64,000 nt of DNA. Source: Flavobacteriales bacterium. Its GTDB lineage: Bacteria > Bacteroidota > Bacteroidia > UBA10329. The notes beneath the pieces were generated by a model. That model saw nothing but the letters and a program-made list of their open reading frames with translations, had not been told where the DNA came from and ran no database searches. Positions 26,393 to 33,921 of this stretch are shown here, piece after piece; position 1 is the first letter of the stretch; each line of letters begins with the position of its first letter. The stretch covers positions 44,779 through 108,778 of the forward strand of contig WGMW01000010.1 of the NCBI GenBank assembly GCA_016124845.1, given 5' to 3'. The position numbers were made by a program, and so were the translations under genes.

Positions 26393-26423
26393 ACCTTCGA
26401 GGTTTTCGAAACCTCGAAGGTTT
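26391..26423. terminator. Strong hairpin terminator between the membrane protein gene and gmk
   Basis: AAACCTTCGAGGTTT, loop TCG, then the exact complement AAACCTCGAAGGTTT: a 15-bp stem with a 3-nt loop. The stem ends in T/A runs and so can act in either direction. It begins inside the stop codon of the upstream gene. Confidence 0.65.
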
Positions 26424-26441
26424 CGCTTTTATCTTCGCGGC

Positions 26442-27014
26442 ATGAGCGCAGGCAAACTCATCATTTTCTCTGCTCCGAGCGGATCGGGCAAAACCACCAT
26501 CGTACATCATCTTCTTTCCAAACCTGAACTGAAACTGGCCTTCTCCGTTTCGGCCACGAGCCGCGCCAAGCGCCCGAACGAAGTAGACGGAAAAGATTAC
26601 TATTTCCTTTCGGCAGATGAGTTCAAAACTCGCATTGCTGCAGATGATTTTCTGGAGTGGGAAGAGGTTTACGAGAACCAGTTCTACGGAACGCTGCGTT
26701 CGGAGATCGATCGCATTCATGCAGAAGGAAAGCATGTGGTTTTTGATGTGGATGTGGTCGGAGGGCTGAACATTAAGAAGCAGTTCGGTGATGCTGCATT
26801 GGCCGTATTCGTTCAACCGCCATCATTGGAAGAACTGGAACGAAGACTTCGAAGCCGATCCACCGAAAGTGAGGAAAGCTTGGCAAAACGGGTTGGCAAA
26901 GCGGCCGAAGAATTGGAATATGCTGAACAGTTTGATGTGATCCTTGTGAATGATGATCTGGAAGTTGCAAAGCGAAAGGCGGAAAGGCTTGTGATGGATT
27001 TTATTGGTAAATAA
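26442..27014 (+). CDS. gmk: Guanylate kinase
   Basis: 190 residues; ATP-dependent phosphorylation of GMP to GDP. The P-loop SAPSGSGKTT is at the N-terminus, followed by VSATSRAKRPNEVDGKDYYF and the GMP-binding WEEVYENQFYGT. Full family length. A weak promoter-like TATCTTCGC lies 3 nt before the ATG. nadD follows 34 nt later and is probably co-transcribed. Confidence 0.95.
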   Translation: MSAGKLIIFSAPSGSGKTTIVHHLLSKPELKLAFSVSATSRAKRPNEVDGKDYYFLSADEFKTRIAADDFLEWEEVYENQFYGTLRSEIDRIHAEGKHVVFDVDVVGGLNIKKQFGDAALAVFVQPPSLEELERRLRSRSTESEESLAKRVGKAAEELEYAEQFDVILVNDDLEVAKRKAERLVMDFIGK

Positions 27015-27026
27015 ACACACCCCTTA

Positions 27027-27042
27027 CCCCTCTCAAGAGGGG
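27027..27042. repeat. Short hairpin repeat between gmk and nadD
   Basis: CCCCTCTCAAGAGGGG is one of several C-run/G-run hairpins scattered through the window. It lies just upstream of the nadD start and could shape the messenger leader. Confidence 0.5.
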
Positions 27043-27048
27043 AATTTA

Positions 27049-27627
27049 ATGATGAAAAAAGTAGGTCTGTTCTTCGGTTCGTTCAACCCGATACACATCG
27101 GGCACATGATCATTGCCAGCTACGTGGCCGACAACACCGAGCTGAAAGAGATCTGGTTCGTGGTCTCCCCACATAATCCATTAAAGAAGAAGAGTTCGCT
27201 TCTGGAAGACCACCACCGTTTGGCCTTGGTGAGGCGTGCCATTGAAGATGATATGCGTTTCAAAGCATCCGACATCGAATTCCATCTGGAGCAACCGAGT
27301 TATACCACCGTTACGCTTGCGCATTTGAAGGAAAAACACCCGAATGTGGCGTTCACGCTGCTGATGGGTGGCGACAATCTTGCATCGCTCACCAAGTGGA
27401 AGAACTACGAGACCATTTTGGAGAATTATCCCATTATCGTCTATTCGCGACCGAATTTTGACACCACCGAAATGGCGCAGAAAGGAAATATCTCTGTTCT
27501 GGACGCACCGCAGATGAACATCTCATCAAGCCTCATCCGCCAGTTGATCACCGAAGGAAAGACCGTGAAGTATCTGATGCCAACAAAGGCGTGGGAATAT
27601 TTAGACGAAATGAACTTCTACAAATAG
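27049..27627 (+). CDS. nadD: Nicotinate-nucleotide adenylyltransferase
   Basis: 192 residues from the first of two adjacent ATGs (27049 or 27052). It adenylates nicotinate mononucleotide in NAD synthesis. The nucleotidyltransferase motifs GLFFGSFNPIHIGH and ISSSLIRQLI are clear, with MGGDNLASLTKW between them. Upstream extension of the frame to 27004 runs through the hairpin repeat and is not credible as coding. Forms a likely operon with gmk. Confidence 0.94.
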   Translation: MMKKVGLFFGSFNPIHIGHMIIASYVADNTELKEIWFVVSPHNPLKKKSSLLEDHHRLALVRRAIEDDMRFKASDIEFHLEQPSYTTVTLAHLKEKHPNVAFTLLMGGDNLASLTKWKNYETILENYPIIVYSRPNFDTTEMAQKGNISVLDAPQMNISSSLIRQLITEGKTVKYLMPTKAWEYLDEMNFYK

Positions 27628-27655
27628 GCCAGATAGTTTTACATTTAATGCGCTA

Positions 27656-29377
27656 ATGACCTCTACCGTTGACCTGATACATTGGGGTGTCCCGATCATA
27701 TCCATCTTCATTCTGTTGGTGGCCTGGTGGCTGCTGAATGGACGTTTGAAACGCCAGCGTCTGAACGATGAACTGGCATTGGAGAAATTGGAAGCCGAGC
27801 GCTTGAAGCAGCTTGACCTTGTAAAATCTGACTTCTTTTCGAACGTTACGCATGAGTTCCGCACGCCTCTGACGCTTATTCTCGGCCACTTGGACCAAGT
27901 GATTCCTACCATTGCAGACGAGCGTGCCAAGAAGGAACTGGTGGTTGTGAAGCGCAACGCCAAATTGCTCGAAAAGCTCATCAACCAACTGTTGGACATC
28001 GCCAAAATTGAGGCTGACCGCATGGATCTCGACCTCCGCAAAGGCAATATTGTTCCGTTGCTGAATGAGATTCAAAAATCGTTCTCATCCCTTGCGGAGC
28101 GGAAAGGAATCGGTTTGAAGTTTGAAGTGGAGGAAGAGACCATCAACATGGATTTCGACCCAGACAAAATTGAGCTTGTGTTTTACAACCTGCTCTCCAA
28201 CGCTTTCAAGTTTACCGATCGCGGTGAGGTAGGCCTCAAGGTCGGACGGATAGAGAAGAATGGGAAACAGTACTGTAAACTGGTGGTTCAAGACACAGGA
28301 ATCGGCATTGTGGAAGAACAGATTCCGAAGGTGTTCGACCGTTTCTATCAATCTGAGAATTCGCGCTGGCGCAAGAACAAAGGAACAGGCATCGGCCTCG
28401 CGCTGGTCAAAGACCTTGTAGAACTGCACAGCGGCAGCATCGACCTGAAAAGTATTTCGGGGGTTGGAACGGAGATAACGATTCTTCTGCCCATCGATCA
28501 GGTCATGGTAAATACCGATTCAGGCCTGGAGATCCCCGCATTGGACACCATCGATCCTGAATTGGAGATGTCATTCGATTTCCCCGCAGAAAAGCAAACG
28601 CTTTCAGAAGAGGAAATGAACGCACAGAATATTGTGCTGGTCATTGAGGACAATGACGATATCCGCAACTTCCTGCGATTGACATTGGAGCCTAATTTCC
28701 GTGTGTTTGATGCCATTGATGGCGAAACAGGAATTGAAAAGGCCTTGGAGATTGTTCCTGATGTAATCGTGTGTGATGTAATGATGCCTGGAAAGGACGG
28801 TTTTGAGGTGACCAAGATCCTGAAGAAGCAGGAAAAGACCAGCCACGTGCCCATCATTCTACTTACAGCAAAGGCCGGGGTCGAGAACCGTATTACTGGA
28901 CTTGAGACGGGCGCAGATGCGTATGTTCCGAAGCCGTTCAGTTCGGATGAGTTGCATGCGCGCATCAACAACCTGATTGACAACCGCAAGAAGCTGAAGG
29001 AAAAGTATTCCCGTTCATTGCTTGTCAAACCAGAGGTGACAGCAGAGCCATCGATGGAGGAGAAATTCCTGCTACGGGTGAAAAACGTGGTGGATGCGCA
29101 TTTGGATGATGAGAACTTTAGTGTGGAAGAACTGAGCAAGGAAGTAGGCATGAGCCGTGCCCAGTTGCACCGTAAACTCATTGCGCTTACAGGAAAGAGC
29201 GCCAGTCGCTTTGTACGCAATTACCGATTGGAGCACGCCTATCAATTGTTGGAGAACAGGGTTGGAACGGTTTCCGAGATCGCTTACCGTGTCGGATATA
29301 GCAGTCCGGCCTATTTTACCAAGTGTTTTACCGAAGATTTCGGCATCTCGCCAAGCCAGGTAAAGAAGGAGGTTTGA
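27656..29377 (+). CDS. Hybrid histidine kinase / response regulator with AraC output domain, no sensor domain
   Basis: 573 residues. One membrane helix (about 12-27), a HisKA domain with phospho-accepting H66 in NVTHEFRTP, an HATPase domain (NLLSNAFKF, GTGIGLALV), a receiver with D374 in VIVCDVMMPGKDGFE, and a C-terminal AraC-type HTH (about 465-573; RVGYSSPAYFTKCFTEDFGISPSQ). This is the back half of a Bacteroidota hybrid two-component system, which normally carries a large periplasmic propeller; here only about ten residues precede the helix. The signal must therefore come from the membrane or a partner. A TAnnTTTA-like box (TACATTTAA, 27640-27648) lies 7 nt upstream of the ATG. Confidence 0.88.
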   Translation: MTSTVDLIHWGVPIISIFILLVAWWLLNGRLKRQRLNDELALEKLEAERLKQLDLVKSDFFSNVTHEFRTPLTLILGHLDQVIPTIADERAKKELVVVKRNAKLLEKLINQLLDIAKIEADRMDLDLRKGNIVPLLNEIQKSFSSLAERKGIGLKFEVEEETINMDFDPDKIELVFYNLLSNAFKFTDRGEVGLKVGRIEKNGKQYCKLVVQDTGIGIVEEQIPKVFDRFYQSENSRWRKNKGTGIGLALVKDLVELHSGSIDLKSISGVGTEITILLPIDQVMVNTDSGLEIPALDTIDPELEMSFDFPAEKQTLSEEEMNAQNIVLVIEDNDDIRNFLRLTLEPNFRVFDAIDGETGIEKALEIVPDVIVCDVMMPGKDGFEVTKILKKQEKTSHVPIILLTAKAGVENRITGLETGADAYVPKPFSSDELHARINNLIDNRKKLKEKYSRSLLVKPEVTAEPSMEEKFLLRVKNVVDAHLDDENFSVEELSKEVGMSRAQLHRKLIALTGKSASRFVRNYRLEHAYQLLENRVGTVSEIAYRVGYSSPAYFTKCFTEDFGISPSQVKKEV

Positions 29378-29588
29378 ACCCCTATCAATTTTGTCTCTAT
29401 CAGGGTTTTGCAACCAATTTATACTCCCGTTGCAACATTTTTCGCATAAAATCGGGCAAACGACATGGTTATCATCTATGTCACCCATTTGTATGAAACG
29501 CCCGTCTTAGCTCTTGGCACCAAACTCGTGATCGATGTTGAGGTAGTTGCTGACATTTGAATCAGTCACTCACTTAATACTGACGGTC

Positions 29589-31007
29589 ATGAAAAAGCAA
29601 ACGATCAACTCAGGACAGCAACCGGCCAAAATGGGGCTGGGAAAAGACAATTTCTCGCGCGTACTATTAATAGCAGCCGTTATCCTCTACTCCATCTCGT
29701 TGGTGCTTTTGGCCAACTTGGCAATGGCAGAAGGGGCCACGGAAGTGTCTGGGGCGTTAATAAAGGTGAACAATCGCTTGGACGGTAATGCGCTGGACGG
29801 GCTGAACCTTTCAGTTAAGTCGGTACATGGCAACGTTCTTTCAATAGACATCAGCATGGCGGATTACGTAAAGCTGAATGATATGAAAGGGGTCTGTAGT
29901 GCGCAATTGGATCACAACGGTGGTTCCGCTCCCGCAACGGCAAACGACCTTATCCGAGTAAAATATGCCAATGCCAGTGTAGTGGTAGGTGTTCTCGACA
30001 ACCAGGGCGTGATGAGCGAGGCCGACCGTGCCGATCTTAAAAAAGTGGAGCCGAATGCCAACGTGGGATTCATCTCCTACCGCTCGGACGACCCATCATC
30101 TACTGTCATCATCCGCAACTTGAAAGGAGGAGAAAGCAACTTGGTTCAGGCTTTGGCCTACATGCAGGAATATGCCGCAACTGTAAATAAGCCGTTGGTG
30201 ATAGAAATCGCATTGAGCGGAGCAGAGCTTCAGAACCCACTATTTGTACAAGTTTGCCAACGAGTGGCAGAAAGCGGTGTTCAGTTCTTGGGTGCACCAG
30301 ACTTCGCTACGGGTTATGCGCAAGAAAATGCACCTATGCAACTGGCGTTCAGCATGTTCAATTCCGAAACAGGGCAGATCACCGACCAGTCCGATTTCTG
30401 GGCTATCAGCGAAGTAAAAGGCCAAGAAGTGATGATGCTGGGTTCAGACAACCAAACCTGTAGTATCCGTTTTGAAAAGGAGGCAGAGATGGGCAAGGTT
30501 TACCTGAGCAATGCCTCAAACGATCTGGTAATGGTCTCGGTACTTACATCTGATGGCGATGTGAACTACTACCACGTGGAGAACAAGGAAACAGCCCTCA
30601 TTCCACGAGAACTGTTGAATGGTACCCCCGTTCTGGAAGACGGTTTGGCCGGCATCTACCCGTTCCACACCAAGAAGGCGTTGTACAACAATGCTGTTGC
30701 CGAGAACCAGTTCGTAGCATTGAGCCAAAACCGTAGAGAGGTGCAATTGGGAAACAATAGTGGCATGGCCCTGAACGTGGCTGCTCCTGCACCCCGTACA
30801 TTGGCGATGGCCCTGAGCAATATGGACCGCCCCGTGAATATTGAGATACGCGATGAGGACGGCAATGTGGTTTACAAGAATCAGCCGGATGCTGACACGC
30901 AAAGCATCCAAACGAAGATCGATCTATCAGAAGGCGCGGAAGGTCTGTATTTCCTTGACCTGACATCCCCGCACTACCACCAGACCTTTGCGCTGCTGAT
31001 GGATTGA
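29589..31007 (+). CDS. Exported protein, possible degenerate subtilase
   Basis: 472 residues from the ATG at 29589, with one N-terminal hydrophobic segment (VLLIAAVILYSISLVLLANLAM) acting as signal or anchor. Residues about 110-250 resemble a shrunken S8 peptidase: VVVGVLDNQGV recalls the catalytic-Asp strand, and VQALAYMQEYAATVNKPLVIEIALSG recalls the helix and strand after it, but no HGTH or GTSMA motif is present, so it cannot be an active protease. The C-terminal region (VNIEIRDEDGNVVYKN to GLYFLDLTSPHYHQTFALLM) is beta-rich. A strong terminator follows. The fold assignment is inference. Confidence 0.6.
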   Translation: MKKQTINSGQQPAKMGLGKDNFSRVLLIAAVILYSISLVLLANLAMAEGATEVSGALIKVNNRLDGNALDGLNLSVKSVHGNVLSIDISMADYVKLNDMKGVCSAQLDHNGGSAPATANDLIRVKYANASVVVGVLDNQGVMSEADRADLKKVEPNANVGFISYRSDDPSSTVIIRNLKGGESNLVQALAYMQEYAATVNKPLVIEIALSGAELQNPLFVQVCQRVAESGVQFLGAPDFATGYAQENAPMQLAFSMFNSETGQITDQSDFWAISEVKGQEVMMLGSDNQTCSIRFEKEAEMGKVYLSNASNDLVMVSVLTSDGDVNYYHVENKETALIPRELLNGTPVLEDGLAGIYPFHTKKALYNNAVAENQFVALSQNRREVQLGNNSGMALNVAAPAPRTLAMALSNMDRPVNIEIRDEDGNVVYKNQPDADTQSIQTKIDLSEGAEGLYFLDLTSPHYHQTFALLMD

Positions 31008-31012
31008 CAGCA

Positions 31013-31044
31013 AAGCCCCGACAGGAAACTGATCGGGGCTTTTT
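31013..31044 (+). terminator. Intrinsic terminator after the 29589 gene
   Basis: AAGCCCCGA and TCGGGGCTT form a 9-bp GC-rich stem with an 11-nt loop, followed by a T run. It starts 5 nt after the stop codon. Confidence 0.9.
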
Positions 31045-31088
31045 AGTTAGAATAATTACCGCGCTGTTAACAGCGTTAGAATTAACAC

Positions 31089-31097
31089 TACTTTTGG
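31089..31097 (+). promoter_or_regulatory. -7 promoter box of the cold-shock gene
   Basis: TACTTTTGG fits TAnnTTTG and lies 26 nt upstream of the cold-shock ATG, leaving an AT-rich leader. Confidence 0.55.
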
Positions 31098-31123
31098 GCT
31101 TTATTTTTTAATTATTACCCATT

Positions 31124-31315
31124 ATGAAAAAAGGAACAGTAAAGTTCTTTAATGACTCCAAAGGCTATGGATTTATTATTGACACCGAAACAAAAACAGA
31201 ATACTTTGTCCATGTCTCTGGATTGGTAAGCGAAATCCGCGAAGATGACGAAGTAGAGTTCGAACTGAAAGAAGGCCGTAAAGGACTGAATGCAGTAAAC
31301 GTGAAGGTTGTCTAA
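31124..31315 (+). CDS. Cold-shock domain protein
   Basis: 63 residues, a single OB-fold cold-shock domain that binds single-stranded RNA or DNA. RNP1 is KGYGFI and RNP2 is YFVHVS, with the usual MKKGTVKFFND start. It has its own promoter box and is closed by a strong terminator, so it is a single-gene unit. Which Csp paralogue this is cannot be told from sequence alone. Confidence 0.95.
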   Translation: MKKGTVKFFNDSKGYGFIIDTETKTEYFVHVSGLVSEIREDDEVEFELKEGRKGLNAVNVKVV

Positions 31316-31341
31316 CGCCTACGAGTGAACTGAAAAAGACA

Positions 31342-31367
31342 AAGCCCCGCAATTGCGGGGCTTTTTT
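31342..31367 (+). terminator. Intrinsic terminator after the cold-shock gene
   Basis: A 22-nt palindrome AAGCCCCGCAA/TTGCGGGGCTT followed by a run of T residues, 26 nt after the stop codon. Confidence 0.92.
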
Positions 31368-31393
31368 GTACCCCCTCCCCGCTTCGCGGTACT

Positions 31394-31482
31394 CCCCCTA
31401 TCATAGGGGGAGAGTTGGTGCATTTTACAAACGTTTGCAAATGACAACCGCTCCGCTTCCTTCGACAGGCTCAGGACAGGCT
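31394..31482. repeat. Two interspersed repeat pieces between csp and purQ
   Basis: CCCCCTATCATAGGGGG (31394-31410) is a short C/G-run hairpin. CCTTCGACAGGCTCAGGACA (from 31459) is another copy of the CTTCGA-type repeat seen at 2830, 11637 and 23067. No gene fits in the gap. Confidence 0.6.
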
Positions 31483-31547
31483 CTTGTAATAAAGAGTTGG
31501 TTGAGGTAGGTCAAGTTCCTTCCTTCGCCCAGAAGACAAAAAATACG

Positions 31548-32240
31548 TTAGGCGGTAATGCCTGCCAAGATGGATTCGAACAGGGCCTTGCCGTCCTCAT
31601 TGGCGAGGTTGGCATCGGCAGCACGCTCAGGGTGCGGCATCATACCGAACACATTGCGGTTCTTGTTGGTGACGCCTGCAATGCTTTGCAACGCCCCGTT
31701 CGGGTTGGCCGCATCATCCAGTTTGCCGTCCGCATCGCAATAGCGGAACAGCACCTGATCATTGGTGTTGATTTCGGCCAAGTTGGTCTCATCGGCATAG
31801 AAACGACCTTCGCCATGCGCAATAGGCACTTTCAGCACCGCTCCTTTCTGTATCTGGTTGGTGACCATTGAATCGGTGGTCTCACAACGGATGTTCACAT
31901 TCTTGCAAATGAACTTCTGGTTGTCGTTGTGTAAAAGAGCACCTGGTAGCAGACCTGCTTCGCACAGCACTTGAAAACCGTTGCACACCCCGAACACGTA
32001 GCCGCCCTTGTTCGCAAACTCGATCACTTCGGTCATAATGGGCGAAAAGCGCGCAATGGCGCCAGACCGCAGGTAATCTCCGAAGGAAAAACCTCCAGGA
32101 AGCACTACAAAATCAACGCCTTGCAGGTCGTGGTCCTTGTGCCAAAGCTCCACCACCTCTTGGCCCATGATGTTGCGCAGCACATAGATCATATCCTGAT
32201 CGCAGTTGGAACCTGGGAAAACGACTACACCGAATTTCAT
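31548..32240 (-). CDS. purQ: Phosphoribosylformylglycinamidine synthase subunit I (glutaminase)
   Basis: 230 residues; the class I glutaminase subunit that supplies ammonia for FGAM synthesis in the purine pathway. The nucleophile elbow GVCNGFQVL and the His/Glu motif PHPERA are intact, with LPGGFSFGDYLRSGA forming the oxyanion region. Its synthetase partner is not in the window. A consensus -7 box lies 18 nt upstream. Confidence 0.95.
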   Translation of the reverse strand: MKFGVVVFPGSNCDQDMIYVLRNIMGQEVVELWHKDHDLQGVDFVVLPGGFSFGDYLRSGAIARFSPIMTEVIEFANKGGYVFGVCNGFQVLCEAGLLPGALLHNDNQKFICKNVNIRCETTDSMVTNQIQKGAVLKVPIAHGEGRFYADETNLAEINTNDQVLFRYCDADGKLDDAANPNGALQSIAGVTNKNRNVFGMMPHPERAADANLANEDGKALFESILAGITA

Positions 32241-32258
32241 TGTCTTGGGAATTTGCCT

Positions 32259-32267
32259 GCAAAATTA
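32259..32267 (-). promoter_or_regulatory. -7 promoter box of purQ
   Basis: TAATTTTGC on the minus strand is an exact TAnnTTTGC match, 18 nt before the purQ start. Confidence 0.6.
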
Positions 32268-32329
32268 GGCCTTTCGTTTCCTTGTCACCGCCCATAGAAA
32301 GGTATTTTTGAACTGTTGTAAACAGGATG

Positions 32330-32400
32330 GTCCATAGTCGATGGTCAACGGTCGAAAAAAAAAGCCTTTGAATGGAACTGTGGACTGTTGACCATGGACT
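32330..32400. repeat. Imperfect inverted repeat upstream of the beta-glucosidase gene
   Basis: The left part AGTCGATGGTCAACGGTC and the right part GGACTGTTGACCATGGACT are imperfect reverse complements, separated by an A-rich loop. It looks like an interspersed element and ends 15 nt before the beta-glucosidase ATG, so it could sit in its leader. Confidence 0.55.
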
Positions 32401-32415
32401 GATAACTGAAAAAAT

Positions 32416-33855
32416 ATGAACAGACGCGAAGCGATACGAAGAAGCCTGATGAGTGGTGCCGGATTGGCCATGATGCCTTATGCATCAGCCCTTGCAAAGG
32501 AGTACGGCCTCGGATTTACGGCCGATGATTTCGGAAAGGACTTTCTGTGGGGCGTGGCCACAGCGGCCTACCAGATTGAAGGTGCGTGGAATGAAGACGG
32601 CAAAGGACCTTCCATTTGGGACACGTTCACGCATAAGGGCAATCACATCAAACACCACGATACGGGCGATGTGGCCTGCGACTTCTACAATCGCTATGCG
32701 TCCGACATCGGGCTCATCAAAGAAATGAACATGGATGTGTTCCGATTCTCTACGGCTTGGTCGCGCGTGCTGCCCAACGGAACGGGACAGGTGAACCAGA
32801 AGGGCATCGACTTTTACCACCGCGTGATCGATTCGTGCTTGGAGCAGGGCGTGCAACCTTGGCTTACGCTTTACCATTGGGACCTTCCGCAAGCATTGGA
32901 AGACAAAGGCGGCTGGGAGAACCGCGATGTGGTGGGCGCATTTGAGGAATACGCCAACCTCATTACCAAAACCTATGGCGATAAGGTGAAGAACTGGATG
33001 GTGCTCAACGAACCCATGGCGTTTACGGCCATCGGTTACCTGTTGGGCATTCACGCGCCAGGGAAAGCCTGGCCAAGGAATTTCGTTCCAACTGTGCATC
33101 ATGCCTCGCTTTGTCAGGCTGAGGGCGGAAGAATCGTCCGCGCCAATGTACCCGATGCCAACATCGGCAGCACCTTCAGTTGTTCGCCTGTGGAACCGAT
33201 CAACGAAAAAGGAAGGCACGATGAGACCTTGAAACGTTTCGATGTGCTGATCAACCGCCTCTACATAGAACCTCCACAAGGCTTGGGCTATCCCACAGAT
33301 GACCTGCCAATGATCCGCAAGATCGAAGATTACATGCAGGAAGGCGATGAGAAGCGTTTGGCCTTCGATTTCGATTTCTATGGCTTGCAGAACTACTCAC
33401 GAATGATCGTGCGGGGCAACGGCATCATCCCTTATGTTGTCGGAACGCCTTTGAACCCGAAGAAGATGAAACCGAAACCAGAGATCACCGACATGGGCTG
33501 GGAGGTTCATCCCGAAGGGATCTACAAAATGCTGAAGTACTTTGATAAGTATGATGGCATCAAGAAGATCATTGTAACGGAGAACGGGGCTGCCTTCCCC
33601 GATGTGGTGGAAAACGGCCAAGTGCATGACGCCAAGCGCAAAGAGTTCTATCAGGATTACCTGCGTCAGGTGCTGCGCGCCAAGCGCGAAGGCGTGAATG
33701 TGGGCGGATACTTCTGCTGGTCGCTGATGGACAATTTCGAGTGGGCCGAAGGTTACGATCCGCGCTTCGGACTGGTGCATGTTGACTTCGAAACGCAGGA
33801 ACGGATCATCAAGGATTCTGGCCTTTGGTTCAAGGAGTTCCTCGCTCATCGATAG
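32416..33855 (+). CDS. Family 1 beta-glucosidase with Tat-like signal
   Basis: 479 residues. A GH1 retaining glycosidase that releases glucose or related sugars from beta-linked substrates. The acid/base is E199 in VLNEP and the nucleophile is E389 in IVTENG; FLWGVATAAYQIEGAW and the C-terminal DNFEWAEGY complete the sugar-binding site. The N-terminus MNRREAIRRSLMSGAGLAMM with PYASALA carries twin arginines before a moderately hydrophobic stretch, suggesting Tat export, unusual because most GH1 enzymes are cytoplasmic. A hairpin follows the gene. Confidence 0.92.
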   Translation: MNRREAIRRSLMSGAGLAMMPYASALAKEYGLGFTADDFGKDFLWGVATAAYQIEGAWNEDGKGPSIWDTFTHKGNHIKHHDTGDVACDFYNRYASDIGLIKEMNMDVFRFSTAWSRVLPNGTGQVNQKGIDFYHRVIDSCLEQGVQPWLTLYHWDLPQALEDKGGWENRDVVGAFEEYANLITKTYGDKVKNWMVLNEPMAFTAIGYLLGIHAPGKAWPRNFVPTVHHASLCQAEGGRIVRANVPDANIGSTFSCSPVEPINEKGRHDETLKRFDVLINRLYIEPPQGLGYPTDDLPMIRKIEDYMQEGDEKRLAFDFDFYGLQNYSRMIVRGNGIIPYVVGTPLNPKKMKPKPEITDMGWEVHPEGIYKMLKYFDKYDGIKKIIVTENGAAFPDVVENGQVHDAKRKEFYQDYLRQVLRAKREGVNVGGYFCWSLMDNFEWAEGYDPRFGLVHVDFETQERIIKDSGLWFKEFLAHR

Positions 33856-33886
33856 TTTGGAACTATTCTACGTTTTACACGTAGCA

Positions 33887-33916
33887 TCCACCACTTGGTC
33901 AATTCCAAGTAGTGGA
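33887..33916. terminator. Hairpin between the beta-glucosidase and propeller-SpoIIE genes
   Basis: TCCACCACTTGG and CCAAGTAGTGGA pair over 12 bp with one G-T pair. There is no T tract, and the next gene starts 6 nt later, so it may act as a leader structure rather than a terminator. Confidence 0.45.
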
Positions 33917-33921
33917 CGCGT

